DNA from: Candidatus Melainabacteria bacterium
Lineage (GTDB): Bacteria; Cyanobacteriota; Vampirovibrionia; Obscuribacterales; Obscuribacteraceae
Length of the DNA stretch: 64,000 bases
Assembly: GCA_016699165.1 (NCBI GenBank)
Contig: CP064963.1
Span: forward strand, 806,001-870,000
Reading direction: 5' to 3'
Shown: positions 17,085 to 24,962 of the stretch, one piece after another
How positions within the stretch are numbered: the first letter of the stretch is position 1
Layout: every line of letters starts with the position of its first letter
Program-made: the position numbers and the translations under genes
Notes under the pieces: generated by a model
What the model was told of the DNA's origin: nothing
The model's database searches: none
What the model saw: the letters and a program-made list of their open reading frames with translations, nothing else

Positions 17085-18536
17085 ATGGACACCTGTCAAG
17101 ATTTAAAAGATAAAGAACTGGACCAGAAACTGAGTATGAACGAGCAAGAGCTTCAGCCTGAAATACAGAAGAGCGATGCCGTCATCACCGAGGGCTCAAC
17201 CTGGGCTGCAATTTGGCATCTGGCATGGCCTTTAATGGGTCAGATGTCTGTTATCGCCCTAGCCAGTTTCTGCGACGTTTACGTAGCCGGAAAAATGGGC
17301 TCTGACGTTCAAGCCGCAATTGGTTTGTGCGGACAAATATGGTTTTTGATGATGCTCATCACCGTGGCATTGTCAGTTGGCACTAACGCTCTTGTGAGCC
17401 GTTATTGGGGCGCAAAAGACCTCGAAAACACGCTCAAAGCAGGACGTCAAGCCATGACATTTGGTTTTGTCTTCGGCGGAGTATCCGCAGCTGCAGGACT
17501 ACTTGCTGCAAAACCCTTACTTGTATTTTTGGGCGCATCGCCTGAAGTACAAAGGCTTGGCTGGGAATTTATTTCAGTAGATTTACTGTCACAAATCCCA
17601 TTCACCGCAGTCTGGGTGGCTCACTCCATCTGGCGCGCTAAGGGAAATGCAAGAGTGCCGATGGTCAACTGGATTTTAATGGCACTAATTGTGGTGTCAC
17701 TAGATTTTGCTCTGTGTATCCATCCTTTTCATATCGGCATTTCCGGACTCGGCTGGTCATGGGTGGTTGCAGCTTTATTTGGCGTCTTAATCAACGTGGT
17801 GCTATTGAAGCGAACCGAGCTTGCAGAGTGTGTCAATTTTAAATTGATGATAAAAGAAGGTCTCTCCAGAGACTTTATGTGGCGTCTTTTGAAAATAGGC
17901 ATACCCGCTTGCATCAACGACCTTGTTTGGATCGGAAGTTGCTGTGCTTTCTTCTTGATTTTTGCTCAAACCAAAAATCCTACTGCTTGCCAGGCCTCAT
18001 GGGCTGTCGGCTTCAGACTGGAAGAAATAGTTAGCTCTCTTCCACTCCACGCTCTATCCATGGCGGTAGCCACCATCGTGGGTCAGAACCTAGGTGCCAA
18101 ACAACCAGAGCGCGCTGAGCGTGCAGGCTGGCAGGTCGCCTGGGTAGGAGTAGGTTACACATCACTAATGGCAGTGTTTCTGTTTTGTATGGGAGGCGAA
18201 ATCGCCAAACATATGAGCAGCGATCCGGTGGTTCTCAAATATGTCAAAGACTATTTGCAAATCGTCGGGATGTGTCAGCCATTCGTTGCCCTGTGGCTTG
18301 TGCTCTTTGGAGCCATGCAAGGTGCCGGTTACACCATGCGTCCAATGTGGATGTCGATTATCTGCTTGCTTATAATCAGACTGCCACTTGCCTATTACCT
18401 CACTAAGACATTTTTCTATGGTCCTGAAGATGGACCTTTAGGATGCTGGCTCAGTGTCGCTGCGTCTGCAGTGGTAATTGGGGTTCTCGCCATCTGGTCC
18501 TTTAAATCAGGTGTCTGGAAAACGCAAAAAGTCTAA
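17085..18536 (+). CDS. MATE-family multidrug/cation efflux protein
   Basis: The 483-residue protein has about 12 hydrophobic helices after a 45-residue hydrophilic N-terminus. It has the MATE pattern: WPLMGQMSVIALASFCDVYV, VGTNALVSRYWGAKD, GIPACINDLVWI and ATIVGQNLGAKQPERAERAG, in two homologous halves. MATE proteins export cationic drugs or metabolites using Na+ or H+ gradients. AAGAGA lies 10 nt before the ATG. The substrate cannot be read from sequence. Confidence 0.9.
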   Translation: MDTCQDLKDKELDQKLSMNEQELQPEIQKSDAVITEGSTWAAIWHLAWPLMGQMSVIALASFCDVYVAGKMGSDVQAAIGLCGQIWFLMMLITVALSVGTNALVSRYWGAKDLENTLKAGRQAMTFGFVFGGVSAAAGLLAAKPLLVFLGASPEVQRLGWEFISVDLLSQIPFTAVWVAHSIWRAKGNARVPMVNWILMALIVVSLDFALCIHPFHIGISGLGWSWVVAALFGVLINVVLLKRTELAECVNFKLMIKEGLSRDFMWRLLKIGIPACINDLVWIGSCCAFFLIFAQTKNPTACQASWAVGFRLEEIVSSLPLHALSMAVATIVGQNLGAKQPERAERAGWQVAWVGVGYTSLMAVFLFCMGGEIAKHMSSDPVVLKYVKDYLQIVGMCQPFVALWLVLFGAMQGAGYTMRPMWMSIICLLIIRLPLAYYLTKTFFYGPEDGPLGCWLSVAASAVVIGVLAIWSFKSGVWKTQKV

Positions 18537-18611
18537 ACTGGCAAGTCTTTTTTGAACTCTTCCTGCTTTCCTGTCGTCTTAAAAAACAAAGGGTCGCAGG
18601 AGGAATTCAAA

Positions 18612-19130
18612 ATGGCTACTAAATCAAATCAACTTGTCAAGGATCTCAACTTTGAGCTGCCGCGCTTGCGGCTTTGTCTTTTTTATGAAAAGTGCAAACC
18701 TGATGGTCTTGCAAAAAAGATCATGATCAAAGGACCAGATGACGCTTATCGTTTTCTAAAGCCGCTTCAAATGGCAGCCGAAGAATATTTTTTGACTATT
18801 CACTTGAGTGCCAAAAATCACATTATAGGTGTGCACGAAGTGTCTCATGGAACCGTAAACTCAAGTCTTGTCCACCCACGTGAGGTTTTCAAAGCAGCAG
18901 TGCTTGCAAACAGCCACTCTATTTTGCTTTGTCACAACCATCCCTCAGGCGGAGAGCTGAGACCAAGTTTTGAAGATCTGGAAATAACAAGCAGGCTTAT
19001 TTCTGTTGGTAAAATGATGGGCATTCAGGTTCTTGATCATGTGATAGTGGGAACCAATCCCGACAACGAGGGCGAAGGTTACAGTATTCGCGAAAATCAT
19101 CACGACCTGTGGACGGAGGCCCTAGTCTGA
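18612..19130 (+). CDS. RadC/JAB-domain protein
   Basis: I chose ATG 18612 because AGGAGG stands ideally before it; an upstream in-frame TTG does not have this. The 172 residues correspond to the JAB metalloprotease-like domain of RadC. The zinc motif is HxHx(10)D in LCHNHPSGGELRPSFEDLE, followed by VLDHVIVG. The usual N-terminal helix-hairpin-helix of RadC is lacking and is replaced by about 45 unrelated residues. RadC has an unsettled role in DNA metabolism and is often linked with mobile or defence loci. Confidence 0.85.
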   Translation: MATKSNQLVKDLNFELPRLRLCLFYEKCKPDGLAKKIMIKGPDDAYRFLKPLQMAAEEYFLTIHLSAKNHIIGVHEVSHGTVNSSLVHPREVFKAAVLANSHSILLCHNHPSGGELRPSFEDLEITSRLISVGKMMGIQVLDHVIVGTNPDNEGEGYSIRENHHDLWTEALV

Positions 19131-19145
19131 GTTATCCTCGAATTT

Positions 19146-20390
19146 ATGCAAGAATCTGATTCTAATCTAAGTTCGCGCAAAACAGAAACAGTAATGGTCG
19201 GCTCGGTGCCAGTCGGCGTGGGGCATCCTGTGGTCATTCAATCAATGACCAACACAGACACCCAAGATGTGGCATCAACTGTCAGACAAGTAAAAGAATT
19301 GTATGAAGCGGGCTCTGAGATTGTAAGAATTACAGTCAATACCAAAGCCGCTGCGCAAGCGGTTCCAGCAATTGTGCGCGAGCTTGAAAAATTAGAAATA
19401 GATGTGCCATTAGTTGGAGATTTTCATTACAACGGGCATTTGCTTTTGACCGAAATACCTGACTGTGCAAGGCTTTTAGCCAAGTATAGAATCAATCCAG
19501 GCAATGTTGGCAAAGGCGAGCGCCACGACGAAAATTTCAAATGTATGATTGATGTTGCCATCAAACATCAAAAGCCAGTTCGCATTGGTGTCAACTGGGG
19601 CTCGCTTGATCAAGAATTACTTGCTTCAAACATGGATAAAAACGCATCATTGAGTAGTCCTCTTGATGCTCATACAGTCTTGATGGACACTATTGTCGAA
19701 AGTGCTATGGCGTCTGCTCAAGCTGCAATCAAATATGGATTAAGCAAAGACAAAATAATAATCTCAGCCAAAGTGTCAGAAGTGCCAGACTTAATAGGCA
19801 TTTACAGACGCCTGGCTAAACTGAGCGAATTCCCTCTCCATCTTGGTTTGACCGAAGCGGGAATGGGAGTGAAAGGCATAGTTTCATCAGCTGCCGCTCT
19901 TTCAGTTCTGCTCACAGAAGGTATTGGCGAAACTATTCGAGTGAGCATCACACCTGCACCTGGTGCAAGCAGAACTGAAGAAGTAAAAGTTTGTCAGCAA
20001 GTTTTACAGTCGCTCAAACTCAGATCTTTCACTGCTCAAGTAACAGCTTGTCCTGGTTGTGGCAGAACTACAAGTACGGTTTTTCAAGAACTGGCTAAGA
20101 ATATCGAAGACCATTTATCCATAAAACGAATAGAGTGGGCAAAGTCATACCCTGGTGCTGAAAATTTAAAAGTGGCTGTAATGGGCTGCATCGTTAATGG
20201 ACCAGGCGAGTCTAAACACTCTGACATTGGCATTTCACTTCCAGGTACTGGCGAAGAACCTCGCGCTCCAGTTTATATAGACGGCGCTCACGATACCACT
20301 CTTGATGGTCCCACTCTGGCACAAGATTTTATAGCCATTGTGGAAAATTATGTCAAAAACAAATATGGCTCAATCTTGATCAAATCTTGA
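19146..20390 (+). CDS. ispG: 4-hydroxy-3-methylbut-2-en-1-yl diphosphate synthase (IspG/GcpE)
   Basis: The 414-residue protein has the N-terminal TIM barrel (PVVIQSMTNTDTQDV, LVGDFHYNGHLLL, INPGNVGKGER) and the C-terminal Fe4S4 domain with its three cysteine ligands (CPGCGRTT and MGCIVNGPGE). It converts MEcPP to HMBPP in the methylerythritol phosphate pathway of isoprenoid synthesis. The size is that of the plain bacterial form without the plant/Chlamydia insert. It starts 15 nt after the JAB gene. Confidence 0.96.
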   Translation: MQESDSNLSSRKTETVMVGSVPVGVGHPVVIQSMTNTDTQDVASTVRQVKELYEAGSEIVRITVNTKAAAQAVPAIVRELEKLEIDVPLVGDFHYNGHLLLTEIPDCARLLAKYRINPGNVGKGERHDENFKCMIDVAIKHQKPVRIGVNWGSLDQELLASNMDKNASLSSPLDAHTVLMDTIVESAMASAQAAIKYGLSKDKIIISAKVSEVPDLIGIYRRLAKLSEFPLHLGLTEAGMGVKGIVSSAAALSVLLTEGIGETIRVSITPAPGASRTEEVKVCQQVLQSLKLRSFTAQVTACPGCGRTTSTVFQELAKNIEDHLSIKRIEWAKSYPGAENLKVAVMGCIVNGPGESKHSDIGISLPGTGEEPRAPVYIDGAHDTTLDGPTLAQDFIAIVENYVKNKYGSILIKS

Positions 20391-20447
20391 TCCACAAACT
20401 AGTTTTATTTACATAGCTCTTGCAGCCAACATAGTTGAATTTAAGGT

Positions 20448-20537
20448 ATGGACCTTATTTCAATTTTGCTTACCATCATACTTTTTTTGTCCGGTTACGG
20501 ATTAATTGAACTTTTCAAAAAATTAGCGGAGGGGTAG
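20448..20537 (+). CDS. 29-residue membrane peptide leading the kdp operon
   Basis: ATG at 20448 opens MDLISILLTIILFLSGYGLI, followed by nine more residues to TAG at 20537. AAGG stands just before the start but very close. The peptide is one hydrophobic helix with a short charged tail. It ends 2 nt before kdpF. I recall similar unnamed short ORFs preceding kdpF in some other phyla, so it may be an extra small subunit or stabiliser of the Kdp pump. It is too short for ordinary gene callers. Confidence 0.6.
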   Translation: MDLISILLTIILFLSGYGLIELFKKLAEG

Positions 20538-20539
20538 TT

Positions 20540-20632
20540 ATGACCCTCGTTTTCTTTCTTGCATTTATACTTTCGATTGCACTTGGAATTTATTTGGTGA
20601 TCGCTCTTTTCAAACCGGAGTTATTCGCATGA
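20540..20632 (+). CDS. kdpF: KdpF, small subunit of the potassium-transporting ATPase
   Basis: The 30-residue peptide MTLVFFLAFILSIALGIYLV continues IALFKPELFA. It has the KdpF pattern: one transmembrane helix ending in YLVxALFxPExF. Its TGA overlaps the kdpA ATG (ATGA), as is usual in kdpFABC operons. KdpF stabilises the KdpABC complex in the membrane. GGAGGGG in the end of the preceding tiny ORF can serve as its ribosome site. Confidence 0.85.
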   Translation: MTLVFFLAFILSIALGIYLVIALFKPELFA

Positions 20633-22332
20633 ACGGCTTCGACTTTGCTCAATTGGCGCTTTATTTTGTTCTGCTGCTTACTCTGGGCTATTTCTTAGGA
20701 AAGTACATGGCCTTTGTCTATCAAAAAGAGGCTGGATCTGGATTTCTGCCTTTGCGTTTGATGGAAAATTTGACCTATAAATGTGCTGGTCTAAACCCGC
20801 ATGTAGATATGACATGGATAGAGTACAGTCGCTCACTGATGGGTTTTTCTTTAGTCAGTTTTATTTTTCTGTATGCACTACAACGCATGCAAAATATTCT
20901 GCCGCTAAATCCAGAGCACTTGCAAGCAGTATCTCCTGACAGCGCCTTCAATACTACTGTTAGCTTCATAAGCAATACAAATTGGCAAGGTTACTCGGGC
21001 GAAGCAACTCTATCTTATCTAAGTCAAATGCTTGGTCTTACAGTTCAAAATTTCGTTTCTGCAGCAGTGGGGATGGCAGTACTTGTAGCCTTGATACGAG
21101 GAATAATAAGACATCAATCAGACGGGATTGGCAATTTCTGGTCAGACCTTGTGCGCTCCATTATTCATATTTTGATGCCACTGTCTGTAATACTATCGCT
21201 TTTGCTAATTTCGCAAGGAACCATACAAAATTTTTCTCCATACATTGAATATAAACCCTTAGAAGTACACAATGCGCAAGAAGTGTCGCAGAAACTAGCC
21301 ATGGGTCCTGTAGCCTCGCAAGTATCAATCAAACAACTAGGTACAAACGGTGGTGGATTTTTCAATGTCAATTCTTGCCACCCATATGAAAACCCAAGTC
21401 CAATTTCAAATTTATGTGAATTGCTAGCTATTCTGCTGATACCAGTTGGACTTTGTTTCACATTTGGATTTATGGTCAACAATCTCAAAGAAGGACTAAC
21501 AATGCTCATTGCCATGAGCAGCATTTTCTTCGTCTTCCTGATTTTGGCCTTGTGGGCTGAATTTTGTCAAAATCCAACTCTTTCACTTGCTTCAAATATG
21601 GAAGGCAAAGAGACTCGCTTTGGCATCGTCAATTCAGTTCTCTGGTCTGTTTGCACTACCGCCGCATCAAACGGATCAGTCAATTGTATGCACGATTCAT
21701 TAACACCACTTGGCGGTCTTGCGCCAATGGTGCTCATGCAATTGGGTGAAGTTATATACGGCGGAGTCGGCTCGGGTCTTTATGGAATGCTCGTTTTTGC
21801 CTTGGTGACAGTGTTTGTGGCTGGACTTATGGTGGGACGAACACCGGAATATCTGGGCAAAAAAGTGGAGGCATTCGAAATGAAAATGTCGTCCATGATT
21901 CTACTTGTGCCACCATTTGTAGTGCTTATTGGAACCGCTCTTGCAGTGTCATGTGATGCGGGTCGAAGTTCGGTATTTAACTCAGGTGTACATGGATTTA
22001 GCGAAATTCTTTACGCCTTTTCATCGGCTGGAAACAACAACGGTAGTGCTTTTGCAGGGTTAAACGCCAATACACCGTTTTATAACTATGCCTTGGGAAC
22101 GGCCATGTTTATTGCTAGATATTGGCTTGCCTTACCTGTACTGGCCATAGCTGGATCGTTGGCCAAGAAAAAACAAATTCCAGTATCAAGCGGAACCATA
22201 CCAACTACAGGCATTTTATTTACAAGTTTTCTTGTCTGCATAGTTCTCATAGTTGGCTCGCTCACTTTTATTCCTGCCCTGGCCCTTGGGCCCATTGTTG
22301 AACATTTACAAATGATTTACGGAGCCAAATGA
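20629..22332 (+). CDS. kdpA: Potassium-transporting ATPase, K+-channel-like subunit KdpA
   Basis: The 567-residue polytopic protein has the fourfold channel-like repeats of KdpA, including the selectivity-filter segments TNTNWQGYSGE-type (SNTNWQGYSGE), GTNGGGFFNVNS, TTAASNGSVN and SSAGNNNGSAFAG. It selects K+ and passes it to KdpB. It is encoded between kdpF and kdpB with 4-nt overlaps at both ends, so the operon is translationally coupled. Confidence 0.96.
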   Translation: MNGFDFAQLALYFVLLLTLGYFLGKYMAFVYQKEAGSGFLPLRLMENLTYKCAGLNPHVDMTWIEYSRSLMGFSLVSFIFLYALQRMQNILPLNPEHLQAVSPDSAFNTTVSFISNTNWQGYSGEATLSYLSQMLGLTVQNFVSAAVGMAVLVALIRGIIRHQSDGIGNFWSDLVRSIIHILMPLSVILSLLLISQGTIQNFSPYIEYKPLEVHNAQEVSQKLAMGPVASQVSIKQLGTNGGGFFNVNSCHPYENPSPISNLCELLAILLIPVGLCFTFGFMVNNLKEGLTMLIAMSSIFFVFLILALWAEFCQNPTLSLASNMEGKETRFGIVNSVLWSVCTTAASNGSVNCMHDSLTPLGGLAPMVLMQLGEVIYGGVGSGLYGMLVFALVTVFVAGLMVGRTPEYLGKKVEAFEMKMSSMILLVPPFVVLIGTALAVSCDAGRSSVFNSGVHGFSEILYAFSSAGNNNGSAFAGLNANTPFYNYALGTAMFIARYWLALPVLAIAGSLAKKKQIPVSSGTIPTTGILFTSFLVCIVLIVGSLTFIPALALGPIVEHLQMIYGAK

Positions 22333-24392
22333 AATCCGACTCAAAAGGTGGCAATTTATTCCAGCCTGAAATAATGAAACAGGCTGCTATTGATGCTTTC
22401 ATCAAACTGGATCCGCGGGTTCAAATACGCAATCCTGTAATGTTTGTGGTGGAAGTTGGAAGCATTTTAACCACCTTGATTTATTTTGTTTCATTAGGTG
22501 GCGAAAAAGAAGCAAACTCGAATTTCGTTTTGTCCATTAGTCTCTGGCTATGGTTCACACTTTTAAGCGCAAACTTCTCTGAGGCGATGGCTGAAGGTAG
22601 AGGCAAAGCGCAAGCAAAATCGTTGCGCGAAACTAGAAAAGATTTAAAAGCAAACAAAATTGAAAGTATCGATCCTAAAGCAAAAGTCACAAGTGTATCG
22701 GCAAGCAGTCTGCGCATCGGTGACTTAGTCATAGTTCAAGCACAAGAAATTATTCCTTGCGACGGAGATGTAATTGACGGTATCGCTTCTGTTGACGAAA
22801 GTGCAATTACCGGAGAAAGTGCACCAGTAATCAGAGAAAGTGGTGGCGATCGAAGTTCGGTCACGGGCGGTACAAAAGTGCTTTCAGACTGGCTCATTGT
22901 CAAAATCACAGTCAATCCAGGAGAAACTTTCATTGAACAAATGATTGCTCTGGTTGAGGGAGCTAAAAGACAAAAAACTCCCAACGAAATCGCTCTCAAT
23001 ATTTTGCTTGCTGCGTTCACTTTAATATTTTTAGTAGTAACCACTACTCTATTTGCATTTTCTAAATACAGTGTTGAAATAAACGCTCAAGGACAAGTTA
23101 TAAGCATAACCGTGCTGGTAGCCTTGCTTGTATGTCTTATCCCCACAACTATCGGCGGTTTGCTATCTGCAATCGGCATAGCCGGCATGGACAGACTCAT
23201 TCGCTCCAATGTAATTGCCATGTCTGGACGCGCTGTAGAAGCAGCTGGAGATGTGGACATGCTCCTTTTAGACAAAACAGGCACTATCACCCTTGGTGCA
23301 AGACAAGCATCTGCATTTATTCCTTCCGCCCAAACAACAGAGCACGAGTTAGCTGATGCAGCACAACTGGCCTCGTTGGCTGATGAAACTCCAGAGGGTC
23401 GGAGCATTGTAGTTTTAGCCAAAGAAAAGCACGGTATTAGAGATCGTAACATTCACGATCTGGAGGCGACTTTTGTCGCTTTCAGTGCGGTAACTCGCAT
23501 GAGTGGAGTAAATTTAAACGGCAGTGAAATCAGAAAAGGTTCGGTCGATGCCATAGAAGAATATGTCAAACCAGAAAGAGTGCCACCAGAGATACTGGAG
23601 GCCGCTAATAAAGTGGCTAAGGAAGGAGCTACACCACTTTTGGTGGCACGAAATCAGCAAGTTTTAGGTGTAATAAAATTAAAAGACATAGTCAAAGGCG
23701 GCATCAAAGAACGATTTGCTGACTTGAGAGCAATGGGAATTAAGACTGTAATGATTACAGGAGACAATCCCATCACCGCAGCAGCCATTGCCGCAGAAGC
23801 CGGTGTGGATGATTATCTGGCACAAGCAACTCCTGAAGGCAAATTGAAATTAATAAAAGAAAATCAGGCCGGTGGAAGACTGGTGGCGATGACAGGAGAT
23901 GGAACAAATGACGCTCCAGCTCTTGCGCAAGCAGATGTTGCTGTAGTGATGAATTCGGGCACACAAGCAGCAAAAGAAGCTGGCAACATGATCGATCTGG
24001 ATTCAAGCCCGACCAAACTGATAGAAATCGTTCAGATTGGAAAACAACTTCTAATGACGCGCGGAGCTCTCACCACATTTAGTATCGCAAATGACGTAGC
24101 TAAATATTTCGCTATCATACCCGCCGCCTTTGCCACCACTTATCCAGTGTTGAATAAACTAAACGTGATGAACTTATCTAGCCCAGAGAGTGCCATCCTT
24201 TCTGCTGTCATTTTCAACGCCCTTGTCATTCTTGGACTCTTGCCCATTGCCCTACGTGGTGTCAAATATCGACCGGTGAGTGCAGAGCTATTATTGCGTG
24301 ACAACATTTTGATATACGGTCTAGGCGGGCTTATCGTGCCTTTTATAGGCATCAAACTAATAGACATTTTAATCAGTGGGTTCAAAGTGTAA
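22329..24392 (+). CDS. kdpB: Potassium-transporting P-type ATPase, catalytic subunit KdpB
   Basis: The 687 residues match full-length KdpB. Visible motifs are the actuator TGES (ITGESAPV), the phosphorylation site DKTGT (LLLDKTGTITLG), KGS in the nucleotide domain (IRKGSVDAI) and TGDGTNDAPALAQADVAVVM in the hinge. It hydrolyses ATP to drive K+ import through KdpA at low external K+. The start overlaps the kdpA stop. Confidence 0.97.
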   Translation: MKSDSKGGNLFQPEIMKQAAIDAFIKLDPRVQIRNPVMFVVEVGSILTTLIYFVSLGGEKEANSNFVLSISLWLWFTLLSANFSEAMAEGRGKAQAKSLRETRKDLKANKIESIDPKAKVTSVSASSLRIGDLVIVQAQEIIPCDGDVIDGIASVDESAITGESAPVIRESGGDRSSVTGGTKVLSDWLIVKITVNPGETFIEQMIALVEGAKRQKTPNEIALNILLAAFTLIFLVVTTTLFAFSKYSVEINAQGQVISITVLVALLVCLIPTTIGGLLSAIGIAGMDRLIRSNVIAMSGRAVEAAGDVDMLLLDKTGTITLGARQASAFIPSAQTTEHELADAAQLASLADETPEGRSIVVLAKEKHGIRDRNIHDLEATFVAFSAVTRMSGVNLNGSEIRKGSVDAIEEYVKPERVPPEILEAANKVAKEGATPLLVARNQQVLGVIKLKDIVKGGIKERFADLRAMGIKTVMITGDNPITAAAIAAEAGVDDYLAQATPEGKLKLIKENQAGGRLVAMTGDGTNDAPALAQADVAVVMNSGTQAAKEAGNMIDLDSSPTKLIEIVQIGKQLLMTRGALTTFSIANDVAKYFAIIPAAFATTYPVLNKLNVMNLSSPESAILSAVIFNALVILGLLPIALRGVKYRPVSAELLLRDNILIYGLGGLIVPFIGIKLIDILISGFKV

Positions 24393-24962
24393 ATGAAACA
24401 TCTCATTGCTTCACTAAAAATATTTTTGCTTCTTGCAATTCTCACAGGAATTGTCTATCCCTTGTTTGTCACAGGCATTGGCCAACTTGTATTCAACAGC
24501 CAGGCCAATGGCAGCATTATCAAAGAAAATGGCCTAGTTCGCGGCTCAAGTCTTATTGGTCAAGAATTTAGGCAATCCAAGTATTTCTGGAGCCGTCCTT
24601 CTGCCACATCTCCAGCTCCATATAACGCCTGCGCTTCGTCTGGCTCTAATCTTGGACCAACGAATCCTAAACTAAAAGAATCGATAGAAGCATTAAGAAC
24701 TAAATTTCAAATAGATTCTTCAATAAAGCCAAGTTCCGAACTTTTAACTGCGTCTGGCAGTGGTCTAGATCCACACATAAGCCCTGCAGGCGCGCATTGC
24801 CAAGTGGAGAGAGTTGCCCAAAATCGCGGCTTGGCTAAAGAGTTAGTAGAGAAAATAGTCTTAAGTCACACGCAAACTAGACAACTTGGTATTCTGGGAG
24901 AGCCAGTAGTAAATGTACTGACCTTAAACTTGGAACTTGATCGAATTAGAGCCGACAAATGA
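24393..24962 (+). CDS. kdpC: Potassium-transporting ATPase subunit KdpC
   Basis: The 189-residue protein has one N-terminal membrane helix (FLLLAILTGIVYPLFVTGIG) and a periplasmic/outer domain with the KdpC motifs GSSLIGQEF, YFWSRPSATS, SGSNLGPTNP and SGSGLDPHISPAGAHCQVER. It is a required subunit of KdpFABC. Its ATG directly follows the kdpB stop, and its TGA overlaps the kdpD start. Confidence 0.95.
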   Translation: MKHLIASLKIFLLLAILTGIVYPLFVTGIGQLVFNSQANGSIIKENGLVRGSSLIGQEFRQSKYFWSRPSATSPAPYNACASSGSNLGPTNPKLKESIEALRTKFQIDSSIKPSSELLTASGSGLDPHISPAGAHCQVERVAQNRGLAKELVEKIVLSHTQTRQLGILGEPVVNVLTLNLELDRIRADK

